Assembly: GCA_021816455.1 (NCBI GenBank)
Contig: JAKAXU010000012.1
Span: 1 to 64,000 of the forward strand
Reading direction: 5' to 3'
Source of the DNA: Acidobacteriota bacterium
GTDB taxonomy: Bacteria > Acidobacteriota > Terriglobia > Terriglobales > Acidobacteriaceae
DNA length: 64,000 nucleotides
Below the pieces are notes generated by a model. The model was not told the origin of the DNA. It was given only the letters and a program-made list of their open reading frames with translations, and made no database searches. Of this stretch, positions 28,109-38,169 are shown piece after piece (position 1 is the stretch's first letter; the number at the start of each line of letters is the position of its first letter). The position numbers and the translations under genes are program-made.

Positions 28109-28646
28109 ACTCCTCGACGACGATACCGAGATCGTTGAGCTGGCGAATGGCAACCTCAATCTGGCGGCGGATTGCCGGACGCGAAGCTTTGTCGGCGAGC
28201 GGGTACTCTTCGATTGCGACGACGCGACCGTAGGGCCAGGCGTTGGCGGGAATGTCGATGAGCGCGGTCGGAAGATCCAGGAAGTGAATCTGAATTTCCT
28301 GACGGCGCGCGGCTGAGGGCCGCAGCAGGCCGCCGGCTCCGAGCGAACTGGGGTTCGCGTCTGGAAGAGTGATGCGCAGGTTGATCATCTTTGCATCCAC
28401 GCTGAGAAAAGGATTCTGCCAGGCACCAGGCTCATGCACATCGACGTAGCGGCTTTTGGTGGGCAGGGGAATCGCATCCAGTAGAGCACGCTGCTGCTCG
28501 ACGCGCGTGGAGTTGTCGGCGGCGCGCTGCTCGGCGTTGGAGGCTGAGACACGGGCGAGCGCCTGCGGCTCACGATGGCAGCCGGGCAACGCAACAATAA
28601 AAGCAAGCGCAGCCGGAAGAGCCGCACGTTTCCAGGTACGTTTCAC
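28095..28646 (-). CDS. Lipoprotein of unknown function
   Basis: About 183 residues. GTG at 28646 gives VKRTWKRAALPAALAFIVALPGC, a lipoprotein signal with lipobox LPGC. The mature part has a helical stretch (SNAEQRAADNSTRVEQQRALLDAI) then a domain ending in RPAIRRQIEVAIRQLNDLGIVVEEW. The frame extends upstream to 28763, but that part overlaps the esterase gene and has no signal. It begins 41 bases after the esterase stop, probably in one operon. No family recognised. Confidence 0.7.
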   Translation of the reverse strand: MKRTWKRAALPAALAFIVALPGCHREPQALARVSASNAEQRAADNSTRVEQQRALLDAIPLPTKSRYVDVHEPGAWQNPFLSVDAKMINLRITLPDANPSSLGAGGLLRPSAARRQEIQIHFLDLPTALIDIPANAWPYGRVVAIEEYPLADKASRPAIRRQIEVAIRQLNDLGIVVEEWPER

Positions 28647-28687
28647 CCGTACAGAATACCAGCCGTCCACTGCAGCAACTGCGGGGA

Positions 28688-30238
28688 TCACCGTTGCGTA
28701 GTGAAAGGCGATGCAGGCAATCCGGCTGCGTTGTAGAGATGGCAGTCTGGACTGTTGGCCCATCCGTATCGCGCGGTGACAGGTGCGGAGACTGCTTCGC
28801 TGCGAACCAGGATGGTCTCTCCGTCGATGCTTGCCTGAGCCGGGTGAAAGACTCCATCCTCACCGGCGACTTCAAAGTCTGTGAGACCACCGCGTTCGGT
28901 GTGCAGACCCTGAGCGTGAGTGAACCAGAGGCGTAGCGCGTGATCGTCGGTGGTCACCTGGCGAAAGATAGGTCCGGAGTCTTCGACCTGCTCCCCGTAG
29001 CTGACACGGCGCGCTGCCAGAGCCAGACGGTGGCCGACAGTGGCTTTGTCGGTGGGGTGCACGTCGTCCGGGTTGCCAATGTCAATGGTGACGGCCATGG
29101 CGGTGTTGCGCAGCGTAAGCGCGTCGAGCTGAGCCTGGCGGATGGTAGCCCAGTCCTCGGCAGGCGTCGATTTGAAGTTGGCGATCTGGACATAAAGGAA
29201 CGGAAAATCGCCTTCCCCCCACTGAGCGCGCCAGTCTGTGATCAGGGTCTGGAAGAGCCGCGTATAAAGCGGGGCGCGCGCCAACGCGCTGTTACTTTCT
29301 CCCTGATACCAGATAACGCCGCGGATCGGGAACGGTGTGAGCGGGGCGATCATACCGTTCCACAGCATGGACGGCGCCCACATGTTCAACAGCGGATGCC
29401 AGGAGAACTGCGGCACGGGTTTGCCGGCGGCCTTGGCTTCCGCGCGCAGGCGGTCGTGGAGCTTGTCTTCAAGCTGCGCAGTGGCTTCGCGGTCGGTCAT
29501 CTGGCCGCGCACAGCAAAGACAGGAGCAAGTGACGCGTCGTTGCCCAAAGCAGTCAGCCTTGTCCAGGCCTCGGCAACCGTTCCACCCCAGGTGGAGTCG
29601 ATGACGCCGACGGGAACATGCTCGCGAGCGGAAATTTCGCGGGCAAAGTACCATGCGACGGCGGAGAAATTGTGTGCGGACTGCGACGACGAGGCGATCC
29701 ATCCGGTGCCGGTGAAGTTGGGTTGGGCGAAGTCGGAAGCAACTTTGTTGATAGTGAGCAGGCGAACCTGGGGCAGGGAAGCCGCAGCAAGGTCTGTAGC
29801 GGCGGTCGCGGATTTGTAGAGTTCGAACTCCATATTCGATTGCCCGCTTGCCAGCCATACGTCGCCGACGAGAACGTCTGTGAAGCGAAGCGGAGCTTCG
29901 TCGGATGCCAATCCATGAATGGTGAGGTCAAACGGGCCGCCGGCAGCGCCAGGCGCCAGATAGACGCTCCATCGGCCAAGATCGTCCGCGTTGGTCTGGC
30001 GTGTTTCTCCGCGGAAGCTGGCTGAGATAGACTCGCCGGGCGTGGCCCATCCCCAGAGATGAATGGGCATCTCGCGCTGCAGGACCATGTGGTTGCTGAA
30101 GACGCGTGGCATTTGGATCGGCACATTAGCGGGGACATTGGCATCGACCTGAGCATGCAGCAGTCCGTTGCAGACGATCAGTATCAATACACAGCGGAGC
30201 GTCCATCGTAGGGCAAAAAAACGAAAGAAAGAAATCAC
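28688..30238 (-). CDS. Sialate O-acetylesterase-like SGNH hydrolase
   Basis: 516 residues with a signal peptide (LRCVLILIVCNGLLHA). It has the family layout: an N-terminal beta domain (MPRVFSNHMVLQREMPIHLWGWATPGESI), the nucleophile motif ASGQSNMEFE, a second conserved block IRGVIWYQGESNS and the late Asp/His motif NPDDVHPTDK. Such enzymes remove acetyl groups from sugars (sialate or plant-polysaccharide acetyl esters). Given the other secreted glycosidases, plant or microbial polysaccharide deacetylation is more likely than sialic-acid use (inference). Confidence 0.9.
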   Translation of the reverse strand: MISFFRFFALRWTLRCVLILIVCNGLLHAQVDANVPANVPIQMPRVFSNHMVLQREMPIHLWGWATPGESISASFRGETRQTNADDLGRWSVYLAPGAAGGPFDLTIHGLASDEAPLRFTDVLVGDVWLASGQSNMEFELYKSATAATDLAAASLPQVRLLTINKVASDFAQPNFTGTGWIASSSQSAHNFSAVAWYFAREISAREHVPVGVIDSTWGGTVAEAWTRLTALGNDASLAPVFAVRGQMTDREATAQLEDKLHDRLRAEAKAAGKPVPQFSWHPLLNMWAPSMLWNGMIAPLTPFPIRGVIWYQGESNSALARAPLYTRLFQTLITDWRAQWGEGDFPFLYVQIANFKSTPAEDWATIRQAQLDALTLRNTAMAVTIDIGNPDDVHPTDKATVGHRLALAARRVSYGEQVEDSGPIFRQVTTDDHALRLWFTHAQGLHTERGGLTDFEVAGEDGVFHPAQASIDGETILVRSEAVSAPVTARYGWANSPDCHLYNAAGLPASPFTTQR

Positions 30239-30502
30239 GCGAATGAACCAACCTTAGAGGATATCTGGGTCATCTTAACCGGCAAAGACTGTTGGCAAAA
30301 ATGGCTGAAGGCTTAGCCGTGGATAACGATAACATGAATGCGCGATCACCTCGCCAAAGCAGATTTTTCTTCAGATTGAAAAGAAAATTCTGCCATACTG
30401 GGGGGCATCGATAGACGGAGGTGCACTCCGCGCCGCTCGAAACTTATTTTGCTTCCCTGGAAGTTTTGCCCTGGAACACAAAATCCCTGATAAGGAGCCT
30501 AG

Positions 30503-31642
30503 ATGCCGGACCGCAATGCCCGACGACTGAGCTGTCGGAGTGTTCCTTCGCGACGCCTTCTGTATATCCTTCTTCCTTGTGTACTGACAGTTCTGTTGTG
30601 TCCGGCCAGCCTTTCCGCCCAGGCGGCGCTGCTGCTGGAAGAGCCATACGGGATGTTTGGCCATTTGAATCCGACTGGACATGCGGCACTCTATCTGAGC
30701 AGGGTGTGCGCGGAGACGCCGGTGAAGCTGAGGATGTGCAGGCCGGGTGAGACCGGGGTGGTCCTCAGTCGCTACGAAGGCATCGGACACTTTGACTGGG
30801 TGGCGATGCCGCTGGTGCCTTATCTCTACTCGGTCGATTCAGCCAGCAAGGTTCCGGCGCAAGTGAATGCGGAGATCGTTGAGCGACTTCGCGACCACTA
30901 TCGCGAGCGATATCTGGCGCAGTTTACGGACGGCCTGCCACGCGGAGGGTTTTTTTCAGGAGGCTGGACGGAACTGGTCGGCGCAGCCTATGAGCGACGC
31001 ATTTATGCCTTGCGCTTTCAGACAACTCAAGCGCAGGACGAAGCGCTGGTGCGCACGCTCAATGAGTTGCCAAATGTCTCCCATTTTCATTTATGGACCA
31101 ATAACTGTTCCGACTTTGATCGCTATTTGCTGAATCTCTATTTTCCGCGAAAGTTTCGACGCAGCGTATTTCCGGATGCAGGAGTAACGACACCGAGGCA
31201 CGTTGCACATCGGCTGGTGGTCTATGCGCATCGGCATCCACAACTGCAGTTGTCGGTCTATGAGATTCCCCAAGTACCGGGATATCGCCGTCCCAGTCAT
31301 ACAAATCATGGAGTCGCCGAGTCACTGGTGAAGTCCGGGTATGTGGTTCCGATCGTGATCCTCAGCCCGTATGTGGCCGGCGGACTGCTGGCGGACTATC
31401 TGATTACCGGGCGAGATCCGGTTCTGCCGCATCATGTGGCCCACCTGAACCCAGCGCATCTTGATGTGCTGACGCAGTCAACATCCCCGCCAAAGGAAAA
31501 TGTGGCTTCCACGACGCCTACCGTTGCAGTCCGGAGCGATGGGCGCGGGTCAGACGGAGGAGTTATCGCGCAGGGAACGCCCGCGTTTGCTCCAGGATAT
31601 GTCGGGGATCATATTGGTTTGCCCGGCACACTTCCGAAGTGA
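30503..31642 (+). CDS. Exported protein with Lnb/DUF4105-like His-Cys pattern
   Basis: 379 residues, signal peptide ending in SLSAQA. The segment GHLNPTGHAALYLSRVC and the later WTNNCSDFDRYLLNLYF give the conserved His and Asn-Asn-Cys of papain-like LRAT/NlpC or DUF4105/Lnb-type domains, so a cysteine hydrolase or acyltransferase outside the cytoplasm is possible. Overall similarity is weak and the family call is tentative. The C-terminal 70 residues are low-complexity. AAGGAGCCTAG precedes the ATG. A DUF6526 gene follows. Confidence 0.65.
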   Translation: MPDRNARRLSCRSVPSRRLLYILLPCVLTVLLCPASLSAQAALLLEEPYGMFGHLNPTGHAALYLSRVCAETPVKLRMCRPGETGVVLSRYEGIGHFDWVAMPLVPYLYSVDSASKVPAQVNAEIVERLRDHYRERYLAQFTDGLPRGGFFSGGWTELVGAAYERRIYALRFQTTQAQDEALVRTLNELPNVSHFHLWTNNCSDFDRYLLNLYFPRKFRRSVFPDAGVTTPRHVAHRLVVYAHRHPQLQLSVYEIPQVPGYRRPSHTNHGVAESLVKSGYVVPIVILSPYVAGGLLADYLITGRDPVLPHHVAHLNPAHLDVLTQSTSPPKENVASTTPTVAVRSDGRGSDGGVIAQGTPAFAPGYVGDHIGLPGTLPK

Positions 31643-31670
31643 GAGATAGAATAGCTTCGAAGGTTGGTGA

Positions 31671-32129
31671 ATGACTATGAGTGAACCACGCCCGCAGCAT
31701 TTGAAAAACCATGCAAGTATCGACCCGATGTTTCATTACGTTGCTCTGGGGCTGCTTCTGTTCGGCCTGATCCTGGGTGTGGCGGTTTTTGTGCAGAGCC
31801 TTCACAAAGATACAGACCTGCTGATTGGCCTGTGGATGCTGTTGGTTTCTGTAGTGCTGATCGTGATCGCTTTCAAAGCGCGGATTTATCCGCTGAAGGT
31901 GCAGGATCGAGTGATCCGTCTGGAGGAGCGTCTGCGGCTTGCGATGCTGTTATCAGAAACCATGCGCCATCGAATCCACGAGCTGACCGAAGACCAGTTG
32001 ATCGGGCTGCGTTTTGCCTCGGACGATGAGGTTCCGGAACTGGTACACGAGGCGCTCGAAAAGAAGCTGAATCGACAGCAGATCAAGGAACGCATTCAGA
32101 ACTGGCGCGCGGATCACTTTCGGGTTTGA
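31671..32129 (+). CDS. DUF6526 membrane protein
   Basis: 152 residues: an N-terminal HLKNHASIDPMFHYVALGLLL, two membrane helices (about 20-42 and 50-68), then the conserved VQDRVIRLEERLRLAMLL, LTEDQLIGLRFASDDEVPELV and terminal IQNWRADHFRV. This order of motifs matches DUF6526, common in Acidobacteriota and Bacteroidota; function unknown. ATG 31677 is an alternative start two codons in. A perfect hairpin follows the stop. Confidence 0.88.
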   Translation: MTMSEPRPQHLKNHASIDPMFHYVALGLLLFGLILGVAVFVQSLHKDTDLLIGLWMLLVSVVLIVIAFKARIYPLKVQDRVIRLEERLRLAMLLSETMRHRIHELTEDQLIGLRFASDDEVPELVHEALEKKLNRQQIKERIQNWRADHFRV

Positions 32130-32139
32130 CTCGAAGCGC

Positions 32140-32170
32140 GATGAACGAACGCTATTCGCGTTCGTTCATC
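32140..32170. terminator. Perfect 13-bp hairpin between convergent genes
   Basis: GATGAACGAACGC (32140-32152) and GCGTTCGTTCATC (32158-32170) are exact reverse complements with a five-base loop. It lies between the stops of the DUF6526 gene (+) and the PQQ-propeller gene (-), so it may terminate both. No T-run is present. Confidence 0.6.
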
Positions 32171-32190
32171 CGGTTTGAATGCGTTTGGCT

Positions 32191-33666
32191 TCACTTCACG
32201 TCCTTTGCCGTCAGTATCTGGTGAAGCGGTATTGCGTTGACCCAACCGAAGACGTTGGATACGTATAGCGTGCCACCGACAATGACCGGGGAAGACGGCC
32301 CAAACGACCCTCCAACGTGCTTTTTTCCCAGAAGCTTTCCATCAGAGGTGCGAATTGCGGCGATATCTCCCGAATGGTAAGGAACATAGGCCACGCCGTT
32401 GACGACCGCTGCTCCGGCGCGAATCTGGCTACCGAGATGCGTTGTCCAGAGTTGTTTGCCCGTCTTCAGATCAAACGCGTGATAGTTTCCGCTCACCGGG
32501 CTGCCTTCATAGACAATACCCGCATCGATCATCGGCGTTGCTGTCTTCATCGCTGGCGGGACAGGTCCATTGTGCATGCGATGCTGCCACAGGATTTTGC
32601 CCGTTTTTGCATCCATCGCCAGCAGCACGTTGGCTACCGGATTCTTCGGATCACCGGACTCGATGGTCGCTTCCTGCACGACAATGCCGGAGGCGTAGGC
32701 CGGCGTGCAATCACTGATGCCCGTCGCGACCAGGCCGGGGATGGTTGTCTTCCAGGCGATCACGCCAGACCTCTGATCGAGCGCATAAAAGTAGTTCGGA
32801 TAGGTTCCACCGAGAAAGATGTTGCCATCGCCCGCCACCGGAGACGACATGCTGACGAAGGATTGAATATCCGTCTTCCATGCCAGCTTTCCGGTCGCGA
32901 CGTCGAGTTTGTATACGTGGCCGTCGCCGGTGCCAACATAGAGAAATCCATCGACATCAACCGGAGTGGGCATGATTTCCCCAGGCGTGTGAAATGTCCA
33001 AAGCTCCTTGCCGGTTGTTCTATCCAGGGCATAGATGGAATTCAGTCCAGGACCGCGCACGGTCGGTTTTCCTTTCACGTAGGCCATGGTTTTTTCGTAA
33101 TTGAAGTAGGCATTGCCAGTGGATACAATGACGCGATCCCCATCCACGAGCGGATTGCTCATGTTCATGTTCCAGCCGTAGTGCGCCCAGATCATCTTGC
33201 CGTCGATGGCATTGAGCGCGTAGGTGTATCCGTTATCATCGCCCGCATAAAGGATGCCTTGCGCGACGGAGACGCCGACGGGCATACCGATGGTGTAGGC
33301 GGTGACTTTGAAGTCGCCATCGAGCGGAGGTCCGTTGAGCGGAATCGCGCCTGCTCCGGCAAAGACCCATTCGACGCCATCTTTAAGGACGGCGGGAGCG
33401 GAATCCGGAACGTCAAAGACGGCGTTACGTCCGGATGTTGATCCGTAGGTCTTCCACTCGGATGGGAAGTAACCAGTCAATTCAGGGGTGGGTAGATTTT
33501 CAGAGAAGTACTGGCTGGGGAACTCCAGGGCCACGGGGTCTGCTCCTGCCTGCGCGGCGGCATGGACGGGCCATAGCCCTTGCAGAAATAGAATGCAGAT
33601 TACAGCAGCAGGGAAGCATACCTTATGCATCGTTTGCCGAAATGCAGCTATCTGTCTTTTGGTCAC
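32191..33666 (-). CDS. PQQ-like beta-propeller protein, exported
   Basis: 491 residues with a signal peptide (VCFPAAVICILFLQGLWPVHAAAQA). Repeated propeller blades of the PQQ/quinoprotein type: YALNAIDGKMIWAHYG, YALDRTTGKELWTF, YKLDVATGKLAWKT, YALDQRSGVIAWKT, LAMDAKTGKILWQH, HAFDLKTGKQLWTTH, AAIRTSDGKLLGKKH. The catalytic residues of methanol/glucose dehydrogenases are not evident, so it may be a structural propeller or an atypical quinoprotein. GTG start at 33666 with AAGGAG. Divergent from a TetR gene across an operator-like palindrome. Confidence 0.85.
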   Translation of the reverse strand: MTKRQIAAFRQTMHKVCFPAAVICILFLQGLWPVHAAAQAGADPVALEFPSQYFSENLPTPELTGYFPSEWKTYGSTSGRNAVFDVPDSAPAVLKDGVEWVFAGAGAIPLNGPPLDGDFKVTAYTIGMPVGVSVAQGILYAGDDNGYTYALNAIDGKMIWAHYGWNMNMSNPLVDGDRVIVSTGNAYFNYEKTMAYVKGKPTVRGPGLNSIYALDRTTGKELWTFHTPGEIMPTPVDVDGFLYVGTGDGHVYKLDVATGKLAWKTDIQSFVSMSSPVAGDGNIFLGGTYPNYFYALDQRSGVIAWKTTIPGLVATGISDCTPAYASGIVVQEATIESGDPKNPVANVLLAMDAKTGKILWQHRMHNGPVPPAMKTATPMIDAGIVYEGSPVSGNYHAFDLKTGKQLWTTHLGSQIRAGAAVVNGVAYVPYHSGDIAAIRTSDGKLLGKKHVGGSFGPSSPVIVGGTLYVSNVFGWVNAIPLHQILTAKDVK

Positions 33667-33773
33667 TTTCCTTATCTCCTTGTAAAATCCTCGAATGGTT
33701 AGCTTTGCAGTCGTTAGGGAATCTCACGATTTGCTGCGATCAAGCGCCTGCGTTCAGCAGTTGCCCGATTAAG

Positions 33774-33793
33774 TATACTAACCGGTAAGTATA
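33774..33793. promoter_or_regulatory. Operator-like palindrome before the TetR gene
   Basis: TATACTAACCGGTAAGTATA is a 20-base inverted repeat with one mismatched pair (18 of 20 bases symmetric). It ends three bases before the tetR-family start codon and lies in the divergent promoter region facing the PQQ-propeller gene. TetR repressors usually bind such repeats next to their own gene, so autoregulation and control of the divergent gene are likely (inference). Confidence 0.7.
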
Positions 33794-33796
33794 ATT

Positions 33797-34399
33797 ATGC
33801 GATCGAAACTTGTCACTCGCCAAAAAATTGTCGAAACCTCCGCGGAGCTGTTTTTGCAGCACGGCTTCGGCAGTGTGAGCATGGACCAGGTCGCAGCGGA
33901 TGCAAAGATCACCAAAATGACCTTGTATCAGCACTTCGTCTCGAAAGAAGCGCTGTTGCTGGAGTGTCTTCGTTGGCGGCTGGAAAAGCGTGAGGGGCAG
34001 CTCACGGAGCATTTCCCAACGGAACGTTCGACGAGTACTCAGGTGCTTGAGGTATTTGACTGGATGGCGCAGAGGACGGGCAAAGAAAGCTTTCACGGCT
34101 GCGCATTTCTGAAGGCGACCAACGAGATGGGCGGGACCGTTCCAGAGGTGCGCGCAATTGCATTCGAGGCCAAGCGCGTTCTCCGTGATCGATTGATCAG
34201 AATGCTTGAACGCGCCGAGGTTCCACATGCCGAACAGATTGGCGATGCGTTGTCACTGCTGCTTGAAGGGGCGCAGGCGTTGAGCCTGATTGAGCAGAGT
34301 ACACGGCCGTTTCAGGCCGCGCGTCGCGAGGCGGAGCATCTTCTTGCATCTGTGAGGGATGTTGCGAGTACGCACCGAGAGTCTTCGTCTGAAAATTGA
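33797..34399 (+). CDS. TetR/AcrR-family transcriptional regulator
   Basis: 200 residues. The N-terminal HTH (about 8-54) reads IVETSAELFLQHGFGSVSMDQVAADAKITKMTLYQHFVSKEALL, the standard TetR form. The C-terminal ligand domain has FHGCAFLKATNEMG, a motif common in regulators next to efflux genes. It is followed by a decayed CDF metal transporter, which may once have been its target. Only three bases separate the operator from the ATG and no Shine-Dalgarno is present, so translation may start on a very short leader. Confidence 0.9.
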   Translation: MRSKLVTRQKIVETSAELFLQHGFGSVSMDQVAADAKITKMTLYQHFVSKEALLLECLRWRLEKREGQLTEHFPTERSTSTQVLEVFDWMAQRTGKESFHGCAFLKATNEMGGTVPEVRAIAFEAKRVLRDRLIRMLERAEVPHAEQIGDALSLLLEGAQALSLIEQSTRPFQAARREAEHLLASVRDVASTHRESSSEN

Positions 34400-34535
34400 A
34401 GGAGAAGATACGGCTCGCAGCTGGCTCCTATCGCATGGTTGTGCCATCGCTGCTGGCCATGGGCTGAGTACGATAGGGCAAATGAAAGATTCTATCGCTG
34501 TTGTTGCCCTCGGTTGTCTGCTTGGGAGGTGGCCT

Positions 34536-35112
34536 GTAATCGGCGTGGTGATGAATGGAGCCATCGCGGTGCTGTTGTGGGGAGTGGCGCGCGATGTGAA
34601 TCTGCAGCTCTTTCCTGCACATGGCCGGCGACACGCTGTCCACGGCAGCGGTAATTGCAGGCGGATTTGCCATTCAGATTACGGGCCGGAACTGGATCGA
34701 TCCTGCACTTTCTCTGGTGATTGCCGGACTGATTCTGTGGAGTTCGATCGGGATCGTTCTGGAGACGCTCAAGATTTTGCTGGAAGGCGCACCGCGAGGG
34801 CTGGCCTTGACGGAGATTCGCAGTAGCCTGCAGAGCGTGGAAGGTGTACGCGATGTGTATGACTTGCATGTCTGGTCGCTTGGCTCGCAGTTACGCGCGC
34901 TTGCCTGCCACGTGCGCATCGACGATATTCCGCCTTCGGAGAGCCAGTGCATCCTGCTGGAACTACAGGAGCTGGCGCGCCACGAATTTCACATCGCTCA
35001 CACCATCATTCAGTTTGAGCACGAAGGCTGCGAGGGCTGCGTCGTTTCCGTGGAAGAGATGGCGATCAGTGACGCTGGCCACCATCACGGGCATCATCAC
35101 CACGCACATTGA
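34536..35112 (+). pseudogene. CDF metal exporter remnant (5' truncated and frameshifted)
   Basis: The 3' part of a cation diffusion facilitator of the CzcD type. VIGVVMNGAIAVLLW-VARDVNL is read in one frame and, after a shift near 34606-34615, HMAGDTLSTAAVIAGGFAIQ and the rest in another, down to the cytoplasmic domain VRDVYDLHVWSLGSQLRALACHV and a His-rich tail. The N-terminal four helices, including the first metal site, are missing upstream, where the DNA right after tetR is not recognisable. An ATG at 34621 could still start a 163-residue fragment, unlikely to transport. Confidence 0.8.
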
Positions 35113-35158
35113 ATTAGCGCTTGGAACGGGTGCTCTGCGAGATGTTTTAGGCAAGCAA

Positions 35159-35743
35159 CTAGGAACGGAACTTTCGAATCGTTGCTGGAACGCCTACCAT
35201 GATGGCGTTGGATGGAACAGGCTTGGTTACAACCGCGCCAGCCGCGATGATTGCGCCAGTTCCAATTGTAACTCCGGCAAGTATGATCGCGTTGGCTCCA
35301 ATCCAGACATCCGATTCGATCTCAATTGCTGATGCACTTTCCTTCTGAAGGCGCATCAGAGTTCCGACATCCGTCCCATGATTGTGATCGATGAAGCGAC
35401 AGCCGCTGGCGATTAGGCAGTTATTCCCTATGGCAATCATTCTGGAGATATTGAACTCGCAACCCGATCCAATGAAACAGTGACTGCCGACGTTGATCGA
35501 ACGGCCGTGCGAATAGATACCGTCAAAATGAAAGTAGATATCATGTTCAAGTCGGCAATTTTCGCCAAGCGCTACCTGATGTGGCCATGTGACGTGCAGA
35601 GAACTGAAAGAAGTTCCGCGCCCTATCTGCATGCCCATCGATGTCCACCAGAGTCTCCTGATAGGCTGCACTAATAGACTCTCAAAGCGTTCACGCAGAC
35701 GGAATGTCAGCTTGGCGCGTAGCTTGTGCGAGACATTCGACAT
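35159..35743 (-). CDS. Left-handed beta-helix (hexapeptide) O-acyltransferase
   Basis: 194 residues. Hexapeptide repeats run through most of the chain (IGRGTSFSS, LGENCRLEHD, INVGSHCFIGSGCEFN, IAIGNNCLIASGCRFIDHNH, DVWIGANAIILAGVTIGTGAIIAAGAVVTKPVPSNAIMVGVPA), with the active-site-like DHNHGTD. This is the acetyltransferase type that modifies sugars of surface polysaccharides. It has no good ribosome-binding site, but TATACT ends six bases before the ATG, so a leaderless transcript is possible. It sits between two gene relics and is itself intact. Confidence 0.9.
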   Translation of the reverse strand: MSNVSHKLRAKLTFRLRERFESLLVQPIRRLWWTSMGMQIGRGTSFSSLHVTWPHQVALGENCRLEHDIYFHFDGIYSHGRSINVGSHCFIGSGCEFNISRMIAIGNNCLIASGCRFIDHNHGTDVGTLMRLQKESASAIEIESDVWIGANAIILAGVTIGTGAIIAAGAVVTKPVPSNAIMVGVPATIRKFRS

Positions 35744-35757
35744 CGGCCAAGTATAGC

Positions 35758-36315
35758 TTAATCTTGGGCGTTACCGGATTTGACGGTTCGATTGCGAATC
35801 TGCCGACGGGGAATCTGGGGCTAGAGGATACGCTTCTGCTGAAGCGGTTGCTGGAGCGTGGTCCGGTGGAGGTTGAGTTCAGCTTCAAGAACCGTATCCG
35901 GAAAAACGTAACAGCGAACAATGTGGTTGCCGAAATTCCGGGAACTGACGGCAGCGGGGATTATGTGCTGATCGGCGGACATCTGGATTCGTGGCACTCT
36001 GGCACCGGCGCGCAGGATAACGGCACCGGAGCGGCGACAGTGTTGGCTGTGGCCCAGGCGATTCAAGCATCGGGACTGAAACCGAAGCGAACGATTCGTT
36101 TTGTTCTTTTCGGCGGCGAAGAAGAGGGAACTATCGGGTCAATCAACCAGCGCGATCTGAATCTGGGCGCGGCCACGGTTGGGGTGACGGCGTATGCCTT
36201 TGCAGACGCGGGCAATACGCTGAAACACTACTCCGCCAAAGAGGTCGAGGATCAACTGAAAGCGGTGAACGCGTACACCGAGTACCAGGACATGGTGGCG
36301 CACAAGGTTCTGTAA
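35758..36315 (+). pseudogene. M28 zinc peptidase relic with internal deletion
   Basis: The frame encodes a middle piece of an M28 peptidase, with FSFKNRIRKNVTANNVVAEIPGT, the metal site VLIGGHLDSWHSGTGAQDNGTGA and the Glu pair in LFGGEEEG, then jumps directly to the family's extreme C-terminus (AATVGVTAYAFADAG, YQDMVAHKVL). The segment between, normally well over a hundred residues with the remaining zinc ligands, is gone without a frame change. The 5' part (signal, protease-associated domain) is also missing where the acyltransferase begins on the other strand. Very unlikely to be active. Confidence 0.8.
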
Positions 36316-36335
36316 ACTGGCATGGAAAAACGAAT

Positions 36336-36373
36336 GGGTCGCTGCGAAGAACGAATCGCGGCGGCCCGTTTTT
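36336..36373 (+). terminator. Terminator of the M28 relic
   Basis: GGGTCGCTGC (36336-36345) pairs with GCGGCGGCCC (36358-36367), ten pairs with two G-T wobbles, followed by GTTTTT. It is 20 bases past the relic's stop, so the end of the old transcription unit seems preserved. Confidence 0.6.
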
Positions 36374-36390
36374 GTGGTTTTCGATGTTCT

Positions 36391-37986
<1,596 letters not shown>

Positions 37987-38169
37987 TCGTTTTCGTCTTT
38001 CGGGTCGAGCACACTGCCGGTCGCGCGGTTGCCGGGAGCGGCAAACGCAGGAGTGGAAGATGGATGCCCGATGGGAATCGTGTTGAGCGCGTTGCGCCGG
38101 GCTGCGGCGCAGCGGTGTTTTCAGCCGCTCTCTTTCAGTTTCTCACAGCTTCCGCACATGCGCATCGGA

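Noticed and set aside
32317-33441. 374-residue open frame on the plus strand across the PQQ propeller gene
   Set aside because: Antisense to a recognisable repeat protein and His/Arg-rich throughout.
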